NCBI GenBank assembly: GCA_903903945.1 | Contig: CAIVAP010000030.1 | Coordinates: forward strand, 1 to 44,071 | DNA: 44,071 nucleotides | From: an uncultured bacterium | GTDB lineage: Bacteria; Zixibacteria; MSB-5A5; CAIYYT01 | Direction of reading: 5' to 3' | Shown here: positions 7,373-15,260 of the stretch, piece by piece | Layout of the letters: every line of letters starts with the position of its first letter | Numbering within the stretch: position 1 is the first letter of the stretch | Made by a program: the position numbers and the translations under genes | Notes under the pieces: model-generated | Database searches by the model: none | What the model saw: the letters and a program-made list of their open reading frames with translations, nothing else | Told to the model about the DNA's origin: nothing

Positions 7373-9370
7373 GTGAGCTTGAGTGTATTCAATCAGCTGC
7401 AGGAGAACAGTGACTTATTCGCGGGAAAGAAAGTAGTCGTCATTGGCGACGTTGCTCTCGATAAGACCTTCTTGTGCACTTCCTCACGGCCTTATGCACA
7501 TACCGTGCATTCGAACGAAACCATTCTGGATGTCGAACCGACCGGCGACGATTTCGGCACAGTAGGTGCCGCGAACAACAGCTGTATATTCTACAAGGAG
7601 CTCGGGGTATCGCCCGTGCTAGTTTCCGCTGTCGGGGACGATGTCGAGGGCAAGCGGGTCAGTGAAATTCTTCATTCTCAGGGAACTCCCAAGCATATTC
7701 TTGAGGTTAACGGGTTGCAAACCCCGACAAAATATCGGTTCTTTGAGCACGATGACGGCAGTCTGAAATACAAATTGAAGTTCCGTATAGACAAAGATCC
7801 GCTCGCGGCCACTGCTCTCGAGGACACCATTCTTCGCAGAGTGGAGGCCAGCGATTTCAGAGAGTGGCTCCAGAAAGAGCTACAAAACAGCGATGCCCTT
7901 CTACTCAACGACACTCAAAAGGGATTCTTGTCGGAAAAAGTTCTTGGCGTGATCGGCGAAATACTCAAGACCACCAATGAAGCAAGAATATCCGAAAAGA
8001 GGCATCCTGTTGTCACTCTCGTCGACCCGAAGTACGACTGGGCCAAGTTCTCGAAGCTGTCTGTAGATGTGCTTACTCCAAATAGATTCGAAGCTTCTTC
8101 CATGACTCGGAATTACCTTGGAGTGTCCAAGAAGGATAACGACGACCACTGGATTGCGCTGGCAGAGGAGATATATCAGACTTATGGAGAGAGATTTCGG
8201 AGGATTGTGATCACCTTGGGCAAGTGGGGCGCATTATTGGTTCAATCCAAATCGGACGGAGCGACAGTCGTGAAGTTTCCAGCATTTGAAGGTCCGTCCT
8301 CGCAGTTTGAGTCGCCCACCCATTGTAGCGAAATGTTTTCCTCAGCACTATTAATTGCCCTCACGCTTGAGGACGGTATCGATAATGCGCTGTACGATGC
8401 AATTACCTTCGGCAACTGTGTCGGCGCTCTTCAATTCAGCAAGAGGACCGGAGAAAAGGTCTCGAGACTCGATTTACTGAACGTGGGAAACAAGCACCAG
8501 ATCGAAAAGTCTTTCCGTGGACAGAAGACGCTTCACGTAATTTCAGACCTGAAGGATAAAACAGTTAATGAGATCCTCAAGTTCGTAGGGCGTAAACTTG
8601 ATTATCGCGAAAGTCAGTATGCTCGTAACGGCGTTTCTACCAAATTGATTATCGGCATAAAACTCAAGGGACAACTGGACAGTTTTGGTTCCCAGTTGGG
8701 GCCGGGGCGAATCGCTCTCATTGAAGGCGATTCTGGTTGTGGCAAGAGTGAACTACTCAAATACTTGGATGCTTTTATCACAGGGTATGACGCAGCTTTG
8801 GACTGCAAAGCCGCGGGTGATGTCTTGGCATCCGACGAGTCGCTCCGCTCAGCGATATCCGTCGCTGCGAGCAGAGGGACGTGCCTTGTTCTGGATGAAA
8901 TTGGCTTATTGCAGGATGAACCTCTGGGAAGATTGCTGAAGAGATTCGCGAAGGACCGCTCTGAGGACCCCTTCGCATTGATATGTGCGGGGCGAGTGAA
9001 TCAGAAGAAACCTCTTCCATCCGACTTGGCCTCCCGCGCTGGCATCAGGCTGGACCTGCGATCGTACGCATACGACGATCGCAAGTGGGATATCCCTTTC
9101 CTAATTGCCAAGATGATCAGAGATCGAGGGGATTTCGCGCACATCAAGCGAATTTCAGCGATCGCCTTGCGTGAGTTGATTCGGTGCGACTACCAGTTCC
9201 CGACGGCCTTGAATTCGAGGGGACTGTCAGCCGTTGTGAATGCCACATGCGTGAACGTGAAGGGCGAGTCTATCGAGTGGGAAGACATCGATTTCGCCGG
9301 CTTTCAGCAGACCCTATCAAGGGCCAAACCCGCTAAACCAGAGCTAAATTACCACATTGAATTGATATAA
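7373..9370 (+). CDS. HldA/PfkB-like sugar kinase domain fused to NtrC-like AAA+ ATPase domain
   Basis: A 665-residue protein; the GTG at 7373 has GAGGAG six bases upstream. Residues about 15-375 resemble RfaE/HldE domain I: VVVIGDVALD, GTVGAANNS, VSAVGDDVEGKRV, TLVDPKYDWAKF and DVLTPNRFEA follow in order. The catalytic DTxGAGD motif of PfkB kinases is replaced by ESPTHCSE (313-320), so kinase activity may be lost. Residues about 425-625 resemble a sigma-54-activator AAA+ core: Walker A GDSGCGKSE (452-460), Walker B CLVLDEIG (504-511), SDLASRAGIRLDL and a WPGNVREL-like DYQFPTALNSRGL. The Walker A-B segment is short and lacks GAFTGA, so sigma-54 activation is unlikely. No HTH is seen. Perhaps a sugar-phosphate or nucleotide sensor driving an ATPase; the function is unknown. 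Confidence 0.85.
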   Translation: MSLSVFNQLQENSDLFAGKKVVVIGDVALDKTFLCTSSRPYAHTVHSNETILDVEPTGDDFGTVGAANNSCIFYKELGVSPVLVSAVGDDVEGKRVSEILHSQGTPKHILEVNGLQTPTKYRFFEHDDGSLKYKLKFRIDKDPLAATALEDTILRRVEASDFREWLQKELQNSDALLLNDTQKGFLSEKVLGVIGEILKTTNEARISEKRHPVVTLVDPKYDWAKFSKLSVDVLTPNRFEASSMTRNYLGVSKKDNDDHWIALAEEIYQTYGERFRRIVITLGKWGALLVQSKSDGATVVKFPAFEGPSSQFESPTHCSEMFSSALLIALTLEDGIDNALYDAITFGNCVGALQFSKRTGEKVSRLDLLNVGNKHQIEKSFRGQKTLHVISDLKDKTVNEILKFVGRKLDYRESQYARNGVSTKLIIGIKLKGQLDSFGSQLGPGRIALIEGDSGCGKSELLKYLDAFITGYDAALDCKAAGDVLASDESLRSAISVAASRGTCLVLDEIGLLQDEPLGRLLKRFAKDRSEDPFALICAGRVNQKKPLPSDLASRAGIRLDLRSYAYDDRKWDIPFLIAKMIRDRGDFAHIKRISAIALRELIRCDYQFPTALNSRGLSAVVNATCVNVKGESIEWEDIDFAGFQQTLSRAKPAKPELNYHIELI

Positions 9371-9499
9371 TCTTCCCGGGCCTGACTAACGCGCAGCAAG
9401 GCGGAACCCAAGTCCTATTCCCGTGTACTCCGGCGACAGGCGGTCCTTGCGGGCGGCCCAAGGCACACGATTCGAGACTCACAGAGACGAAACATTCTG

Positions 9500-9528
9500 T
9501 TGACACGATGTTTCATTCTTGTTACTCT
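9500..9528 (+). promoter_or_regulatory. Predicted sigma-70-type promoter of the B12 uptake unit
   Basis: TTGACA (9500-9505), a 17-bp spacer and TACTCT (9523-9528). The predicted start near 9535 lies about ten bases before the first riboswitch helix, which supports the call. The stretch 9371-9499 upstream shows nothing else recognisable. Confidence 0.7.
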
Positions 9529-9544
9529 TACTTCATCATACACC

Positions 9545-9754
9545 GGCTTTCGGTGCGAAGCTTAATAGGGAAGCGGGTGAAAATCCCGCACAGCCCCGCT
9601 ACTGTAAGCAGCGACGAAATCCCCACCGTGCCACTGAGCAGGGTGTCACGCCCCAAGTAGGCGTGACCTACAAAGCTCGGGAAGGCGAGGGAGAGTAGGC
9701 AGCGTCTCGCAAACAGACGCGAAAACTGCCAAGTCAGGAGACCTGCCGAAAGCC
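9545..9754 (+). ncRNA. Cobalamin riboswitch (AdoCbl type)
   Basis: The closing helix P1 is a perfect 9-bp pair, GGCTTTCGG (9545-9553) with CCGAAAGCC (9746-9754). Conserved blocks appear in order: GGGAAGCGGGTGAAAATCCCG, GCACAGCCCCGCTACTGTAA, a GCCACTG segment, GGGAAGGCGAGGGAGAG, and the B12 box AAGTCAGGAGACCTGCC. Such riboswitches bind adenosylcobalamin and turn off the downstream gene, here a BtuB-like receptor. The expression platform probably lies in 9755-9992, but I could not identify a clear terminator or SD sequester among the repeat palindromes there. Confidence 0.96.
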
Positions 9755-9992
9755 ATCAACGTTCACTTATTCCGGCGCGGGTTCGGGAGAGTAACCGATC
9801 CGTCGGCAACACCAGGGTCTTAGTCGGTCGCTTGTAGCGGCAACCCTTGCGGTTGCCAGAGCGTGCCGACCAATCTGGTCAATCCGGCGCGGTCGAACAA
9901 ATCCGGGTCCGGCTCATCGGTAGGTCAAAACCGCTTCGGTTTTGACAATGAATTGAGTCGGATTTTTCATTCCCGCCCAAGGAGATTGTGTT
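9755..9992 (+). other. btuB leader between riboswitch and start codon, with palindromic repeats
   Basis: This leader contains GGCAACC-cttgc-GGTTGCC near 9839-9857 and the family-1 palindrome at 9924-9946, then AAGGAG about 8 bases before the ATG at 9993. No gene is seen. Repeat invasion may have changed the original expression platform. Confidence 0.5.
9924..9946. repeat. Short palindromic repeat, family 1 (copy 2 of 3, perfect)
   Basis: A perfect 10-bp stem, GTCAAAACCG / CGGTTTTGAC, with a CTT loop. Related copies are at 1476-1498 (inverted) and 25865-25886 (degenerate). Confidence 0.7.
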
Positions 9993-12365
9993 ATGCGATC
10001 TATCCTCAGGGCACTTTTCCTCGAGAAACGACGAAGGACAGGCAAGAATGCCTATCCTACCAGGACCAAACCCACCGCAAGCGGTGGGGCACCCGCATTG
10101 AGAGCGCGGACAACATGTTCCTCTTTAGTAAAGGGGGATTCAGGGGGTTGTCTTTGTTCTCGTCGGAAGCGCGCATACAACCCCCTTGGTCCCCCTTTGC
10201 TAAGGGGGAATTCACTCTCGCCACTCGTCAGGGGACTTGGTGTTCGGCCGCTGCTGTTGGCAGTTGGCTTTAGCCTCCTGCTTCCCTGGTCTTTGGCTGG
10301 TGCTCAGGACTTCGCTACTATTACCGGCAAAATCACCGATGACGTGATGTTTCAGGCGATTGCGGGGGTAGTCGTGACCGTGCTGCCGGAGGGTACGACA
10401 GCGATTAGCGGCAGCGACGGGCGCTACCGCATCGCGCGTGTAATGCCGGGCACAGTTTCGCTGCAATTTGCGTCCGCGTTTTTTGTCAAGACGCAAAGCC
10501 CGGCAATGTTAGTGCGGGAAGGGGAACTCGCGACGGTTGACGTTACGTTGCATCCCGTGATTGTTAGGGTCGCCGCACAGTCGGTGTCGGCAGAGCGAGA
10601 ATCTGACGCTGGTGTTCAACAATATACTGCGCCACAAATTCGCCAGAGTACGCGCAATGATGTCGGCGGATTCCTCATTGAAAGAGGCTATCAAATACAA
10701 TCGGACGGTAGAGCGCAGTACCTATCGCTTGGGGGATTGTCGCCGCAACGGACTCTGGTGTTACTTGACGGCGTGCGAATTAATCCCGATGGTGGCGCCG
10801 CGGATCTTTCGACAGTATCGCTGTCATCCATCGAGCGGATTGAAGTCTATACTTCCGGCGCGGCAGCGCGTTTTGGAGATGGCGCTCTCGGCGGAGCAGT
10901 CAACATCATCTCCAGACGAACTGAGCACGAACGCAATAACGTGGCATCGTTGACAAGCGCAGTGGGAAGCTATTCACAAACCCGCGAGTCCTTGCAGCTA
11001 TCTCGAAATGATCTTACCGGATTGCAGTTACTCGGTAACTATGAATATGGCTTCAGCAGAAATGATTATGCCTTTGTCCATCCATATCTGGGCGAACAGC
11101 ATCGCGCCAATAACTTCAGCCGTTTGGCAAGCTACTTCGTTACGCTTGGCTATGATCATCTTCGGCCACTAACATTAGGTGCGCGCCACTTCGACAGTCA
11201 TCATGGCATACCGGGAGCGATTCTACAGGAGACACCAACGGCAAGTGCGCGACATGTCAATACACAGTTCACGGCTAATTTCGCGACACCAGCGCTACGT
11301 TTCGTCGGTAGCTATCGCGAATTGACGCAGCATTATCGCGACGCGCAGAGTGTGTCTCGTTATGACAAGAATTACTTGCAAGTCGCGCGGCAGCTCGATC
11401 TCGAAAAATGGTGGTCGCTGCGGCAGAGATTTGATGTTGCGTTGGGTGGTCAGTACCTGTCCGAGAATTTCTTCAATGATGATCGCCTTCGGCCGCAATC
11501 GTCGTTGCCAAGGATCAGCCGCAAGACCTCGGCGGTGTTTGGTCGCGGGAAGCTTCGGCAAAACGTATGGCTGCTGCAATCTGATTGTTCGCTTGCGTAC
11601 CGTCTCGATCATGTTGATGGGCGCTCTTACGGTTCACCGCACTTGGCGCTGTCGCTTTCGTTCGACAAGCATATTGACGCCGATGTAGCTGCTAATTATG
11701 CTGAATCCTTCCGACTGCCGTCGATTGATGCGCTGTTCTGGAGCAATGATGTATTTGCTATCGGCAATCCCGATTTGCAACCGGAGCGAGCGCGATCGCG
11801 AGACGTGCAGTTGAGTGTCGCGTTGAAAGGCAGGGTGATCGTGACCGTGCAAGTGCGGCGATTTGTCAATGATGTCGATGGCATGATCTTCTGGCGACAA
11901 CGCTTCGATGGTAAATACACGCCGGTCAATCTGGCTCGTGCGCGAATCGATGGTACCGAGACAAGTCTGACGGTCAGCACCAGCAATCAGAGATTGTCCG
12001 CACAGTATCATCGCACGACACAGAAACCGGTCAACTTGTCACGCGCCGAAAATTACTACGGCCTAATCATCCCGTTTCAGCCCGATCACAGCGAGAGAGC
12101 GAGTCTGACTCTTCGCCTTTGGCGCTGTAAGTTTGAATACGCATACGGTCTCACCGGTGCACGTTTCATCCGCGAAGCCAACACTAAATCGTTGCCGGCA
12201 TATCATCTGCATGATTTGTCGCTTGAGTATCAAGCGACTCTGCTTGGCACGCACGAGGTGTTCACGCTTGCCGTTTACAATGCCGGGGATGTGCGCTACG
12301 AAATCCTTGAGCGTGTGCCGATGCCGGGGAGATCTGTCACCACTTCACTAACAATCCAACTATGA
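9993..12365 (+). CDS. btuB: BtuB-like TonB-dependent outer-membrane cobalamin receptor
   Basis: A 790-residue protein. Residues about 107-187 form a carboxypeptidase-regulatory-like domain (ITGKITDD, GSDGRYRIARVMPGTVSL). The plug domain (about 195-306) includes SLGGLSPQRTLVLLDGVRIN, SSIERIEVYTSGAAARFGDG and GGAVNIISRR. The remainder is a TonB-receptor beta-barrel with NPDLQPERARS. The cobalamin riboswitch upstream points to B12 or corrinoid uptake. The N-terminus is odd: a hydrophobic signal (VRPLLLAVGFSLLLPWSLAGAQ) starts only near residue 84, because two palindromic repeats are read in frame after the ATG. No better start lies between the repeats and the signal, and AAGGAG precedes 9993. 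The stop overlaps the next gene's possible start region. Confidence 0.9.
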   Translation: MRSILRALFLEKRRRTGKNAYPTRTKPTASGGAPALRARTTCSSLVKGDSGGCLCSRRKRAYNPLGPPLLRGNSLSPLVRGLGVRPLLLAVGFSLLLPWSLAGAQDFATITGKITDDVMFQAIAGVVVTVLPEGTTAISGSDGRYRIARVMPGTVSLQFASAFFVKTQSPAMLVREGELATVDVTLHPVIVRVAAQSVSAERESDAGVQQYTAPQIRQSTRNDVGGFLIERGYQIQSDGRAQYLSLGGLSPQRTLVLLDGVRINPDGGAADLSTVSLSSIERIEVYTSGAAARFGDGALGGAVNIISRRTEHERNNVASLTSAVGSYSQTRESLQLSRNDLTGLQLLGNYEYGFSRNDYAFVHPYLGEQHRANNFSRLASYFVTLGYDHLRPLTLGARHFDSHHGIPGAILQETPTASARHVNTQFTANFATPALRFVGSYRELTQHYRDAQSVSRYDKNYLQVARQLDLEKWWSLRQRFDVALGGQYLSENFFNDDRLRPQSSLPRISRKTSAVFGRGKLRQNVWLLQSDCSLAYRLDHVDGRSYGSPHLALSLSFDKHIDADVAANYAESFRLPSIDALFWSNDVFAIGNPDLQPERARSRDVQLSVALKGRVIVTVQVRRFVNDVDGMIFWRQRFDGKYTPVNLARARIDGTETSLTVSTSNQRLSAQYHRTTQKPVNLSRAENYYGLIIPFQPDHSERASLTLRLWRCKFEYAYGLTGARFIREANTKSLPAYHLHDLSLEYQATLLGTHEVFTLAVYNAGDVRYEILERVPMPGRSVTTSLTIQL
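10070..10093. repeat. Short palindromic repeat, family 2 (copy 1 of 3)
   Basis: The element has arms CCCACCGC / GCGGTGGG around AA and ends GGGGCACC. Related copies lie at 25806-25829 and 26900-26923. Here it is translated as PTASGGAP near the BtuB N-terminus. Confidence 0.7.
10119..10216. repeat. Interspersed CCCCCTT/AAGGGGG repeat (copy A, partial)
   Basis: It contains AAAGGGGGATTCAGGGGG, TTGT ... ACAACCCCCTTGG and CCCCCTTTGCTAAGGGGG, the same core as the copies at 18765-18919 and 29182-29335. It lies within the btuB reading frame. Confidence 0.85.
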
Positions 12366-12382
12366 CCATGAGGAAATCTACA

Positions 12383-13585
12383 ATGCACTTCAGACATATT
12401 CTGCTGGCGTTCACGATCTTATGTGCGCAAGCCTCAGCATTGACCAGAGACCTGATCATCGTAAACGGGTTAGGGGAGACCGCCGATTTTGTGCAGCTAA
12501 CCAACAGCACGATCAACCAGAATGTTGCAACACTTGGTCTGGCGCCGAATGATTTTCTGGTCGCTGGTAACACCGGCATTGCCGTCAATTCGACATCAAA
12601 TGATCTTTACTTCTTTGCGTTGCCGTCAATGTCTCCGCTCGGAACCCTCTTTCTCGGCTACGGCAGAAATCCATACGTAGGTACTTTGATCGACAACAAT
12701 AATGCTCTGATTACTAACCTGTTGTCTTCAACGGTAACCAAGGTCAACATCGCGACGCGCAGCGTGGTCGGCGAATATAGCGTCGGCAAGTCGCCGGAGG
12801 GAGTCGTGATTGTCGGTCGCACCGCTTATGTGTGTATCACTAATTTCGATTTCGGCAACTACACATACGGACAAGGATATGTGCAGGCGTTCGATCTTGT
12901 CTCAAACGCAGTTGTGCGTACTATCCCAGTCGGCGCCAACCCACAAGACATCGCGCTTGGATATGATGATTACCTTTATGTCATCTGTACCGGCAACTAC
13001 GCCACGCAGTCCGGCATTCTCTATAGACTTGCACCGGCGAGCGGCAGTGTTGTCGACAGTCTGCCGATTGGCGGTGCACCTGCAAGTCTTGCGATTACAC
13101 GTTCCGGCGTAATGTTTTTGGCGGCGGGTGGATTCGTGGGACATGGGGAAGTCTACTCGGTTGACCTAAGCGCCTTCGCTGTTTTGCGCGGATCGGGCAA
13201 TCCGATATATACTGGATTGGGTGTCACGGCTGTCATTGCCGTCAGTGATAGTACAGTCGTTAGCTGCAACTTCAGCGATGACACGATCACCGAAATTGCG
13301 GCTTCCGGACGTATTCTTGCCACCTTTCGAACGGGAGATGGTCCGGTTACGGCAGCCAAGTACCCAGCGTGCTACGTAATCAAAGGCGATGCCGATGGTT
13401 CCGGCGAGATCAACATCTCGGATGCTGTTTACCTGATCAGCTACATCTTTGGTCGTGGTCCGGCGCCCATATCCATAGAAGCTGGCGATATGAACTGTAA
13501 TTCGAAAGTCAATATTTCTGATGCGGTCTCAATCATCTTATTCGTTTTCTCCGGTGGGGCGGGATCTTGCGGTTGTGCTGACTAA
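12383..13585 (+). CDS. Secreted YncE-like beta-propeller with C-terminal dockerin doublet, putative cobalamin-binding partner of BtuB
   Basis: A 400-residue protein from ATG 12383, which has GAGG nine bases upstream and gives a signal peptide MHFRHILLAFTILCAQASA. ATGs at 12362 (overlapping the btuB stop) and 12368 are alternatives. The body carries YncE-type propeller blades, for example VVGEYSVGKSPEGVVIVG, VVRTIPVGANPQDIALGYDD and VVDSLPIGGAPASLAITRSG. The C-terminus has two dockerin-like loops (GDADGSGEINISDAVYLI, GDMNCNSKVNISDAVSII). In Bacteroides, BtuG, a surface beta-propeller encoded beside btuB, captures B12 and hands it to BtuB. Position directly after btuB under the same riboswitch suggests an analogous role, with a dockerin tail instead of a lipid anchor. 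Cobalamin binding is inference. Confidence 0.85.
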   Translation: MHFRHILLAFTILCAQASALTRDLIIVNGLGETADFVQLTNSTINQNVATLGLAPNDFLVAGNTGIAVNSTSNDLYFFALPSMSPLGTLFLGYGRNPYVGTLIDNNNALITNLLSSTVTKVNIATRSVVGEYSVGKSPEGVVIVGRTAYVCITNFDFGNYTYGQGYVQAFDLVSNAVVRTIPVGANPQDIALGYDDYLYVICTGNYATQSGILYRLAPASGSVVDSLPIGGAPASLAITRSGVMFLAAGGFVGHGEVYSVDLSAFAVLRGSGNPIYTGLGVTAVIAVSDSTVVSCNFSDDTITEIAASGRILATFRTGDGPVTAAKYPACYVIKGDADGSGEINISDAVYLISYIFGRGPAPISIEAGDMNCNSKVNISDAVSIILFVFSGGAGSCGCAD

Positions 13586-14078
13586 TCTCCTCGTGATTTT
13601 TTAGCTGAGCAGCCACCAGCCCGGGATTGCGCCCAGCCGGTGGCTTCTGCCACAGGGCGATATTCCGCCAAGACGATTTTGCAGTCGGAAACAGTGGACG
13701 AGTAGGCAACGAATTGCATATTATTACAGATATTCTCCTCAATTGAGAGACAGATCAGTCATCGGCGATAATACAACTCCTGTTTGCGGAACTCACGATC
13801 CAAACTCCTTGTTTATTTCCAGTTAGGGATTGGAAAACGTGCTGAGACCGTGGAGTTTATGGCCATCAGGCACAGTGTTTGCTTTTGAAACGGTCGGCCA
13901 CTTTGTGTGTGACTACTTTTTCTGGGTTGTTAGAGATTGGGAGTGGTGCGCGCTGGACCAACCAGCCGCCTGATGTTAGAATCGGGTATCCCCCCTCCAC
14001 CACTCCCTTATTTTTTCGACAGTCAGATCAATACCGATACTTCTTGCACCCGCTATCAGTTCGGGCTATTCTCTTGCC
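13586..14078. other. Intergenic region with a possible terminator hairpin
   Basis: An inverted repeat AGCCACC / GGTGGCT at 13611-13645 follows the B12 unit and could end its transcript, though no T run follows it. The rest shows no gene or recognisable regulatory element; short open frames at 13879-14175 look spurious. Confidence 0.4.
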
Positions 14079-15002
14079 ATGTATCCTTTTGCCCCTCCCG
14101 AAACCTATATGTTTCGCGGGCGCTTGGCGACCGTCGCCGAGCACCTCGGCTATAGCCCGGATGACAGATTGTTGATCATAAACGCGGATGATTTCGGTCT
14201 CAATGAGAGTGTCAACCAGGCGGTTGCGGAACTGTTCAGGCAGTCACGAATAACTTCGACGACGGTAATGGTGTCGGCGGCAGGTTATCAGGATGCGCTG
14301 ACGCTGTGCCGACAGCAGGCGGGCTTTTCCTGTGGCGTCCACCTCAGTCACACAAGCGATTACACCAACGATGGCTCGCGGCCTGTTTCGACGCCCGCTA
14401 GCATTCCCTCGCTGATAGGCCGCAACAGCCGCTTTCATCCCGATCGGGATGAGTTTTTCGAACAGGCATTGCCTGAGGAAGCATATTGCGAAGCGAAAGC
14501 GCAAATAGAGCTGGCGCTCGCCGACGGCATCGACGTGACACACATTGATAGCCATGAAGGCGCGCTGCAGTTACGACCGGAATTCGCCGAAATCTATGTG
14601 CGACTTGCGGCAGAGTTCAGGCTGCCGGTCAGAGCCGGTTCAAGATTGTTGCTCAAGCAGATGGGCATCCTCGATGATTGGGTCGGCAATATCAGAATAC
14701 GGGGCATTCACGTACCAGATAACCTGATCTACATCCCAATCGATAGTTTTCGAAGTTATCAGGAGAAAGAGGAATACACCTCAGAAGTTCTCACCCAATT
14801 GCCAACAGGTATCACCGAGATTTATTTTCATCCGACCTTGCCGGACGGCGCAGCCGATGACCAGCCAGAAGAGAGCTATCGGCAAGTACGACAATGGGAC
14901 TATCGCTTCCTTGTATCCGATCGCCTACGGGACATTTTCCAGGACAAACGGATCATTTTCACTGATTTCCGGCAACTGCGCGAGCTTACGCGACAGATTT
15001 GA
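14079..15002 (+). CDS. ChbG/YdjC-family carbohydrate deacetylase
   Basis: A 307-residue protein. The metal-site signature LLIINADDFGLNESVNQAV is near residues 31-49, followed by the conserved SCGVHLSHTSD, the second metal motif THIDSHEGALQLRPEF, and EIYFHPTLPDG with a further His. These are the expected elements of the YdjC/ChbG family, which removes acetyl groups from chito-oligosaccharides or related N-acetylated sugars in the cytoplasm. The start is uncertain: neither ATG 14079 nor ATG 14109 (MFRGRLATVAEHLGYS) has a clear Shine-Dalgarno, and family members often begin near the latter. The gene stands alone; sugar substrate unknown. Confidence 0.88.
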   Translation: MYPFAPPETYMFRGRLATVAEHLGYSPDDRLLIINADDFGLNESVNQAVAELFRQSRITSTTVMVSAAGYQDALTLCRQQAGFSCGVHLSHTSDYTNDGSRPVSTPASIPSLIGRNSRFHPDRDEFFEQALPEEAYCEAKAQIELALADGIDVTHIDSHEGALQLRPEFAEIYVRLAAEFRLPVRAGSRLLLKQMGILDDWVGNIRIRGIHVPDNLIYIPIDSFRSYQEKEEYTSEVLTQLPTGITEIYFHPTLPDGAADDQPEESYRQVRQWDYRFLVSDRLRDIFQDKRIIFTDFRQLRELTRQI

Positions 15003-15066
15003 CTGTGCGCATGTGCGCTTTTCCAGCCGGTCATGAAGAGCCAGCATTTGCCGATACAAAAAGGAA

Positions 15067-15096
15067 GGCGGGAGTGATCTTTCGACCGCTCCCGCC
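15067..15096. terminator. GC-rich hairpin between convergent chbG-like and gltA genes
   Basis: An 8-bp stem GGCGGGAG / CTCCCGCC with a 14-nt loop lies between the plus-strand deacetylase and the minus-strand citrate synthase. It lacks a T tail, so the terminator role rests on position. Confidence 0.45.
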
Positions 15097-15260
15097 CGTT
15101 GGGTACAGGGTAGGATGAAGAAGGATCCCCGAGAATCAATCTGAAGCGATAATTCCTTAGGTCCTTCTGGTAGGATTATCTAAGCGCTAAACATCTGGCG
15201 ATGTCATAGTTTCTTCTTTCGCATATTTAACGATCCAAAGCCGTCAGAGTTCCACAATTT

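Noticed and set aside
7260..7392. Minus-strand frame with a membrane-like segment (WVVIPPLGICAMIGAIAILI) between rlmN and the kinase-AAA+ gene
   Set aside because: The frame runs into rlmN antisense, overlaps the next gene's start and has no family match; at most a decayed fragment.
13879..14175. Short plus-strand frames before the ChbG-like gene
   Set aside because: No SD, no domain, and composition unlike neighbouring genes.
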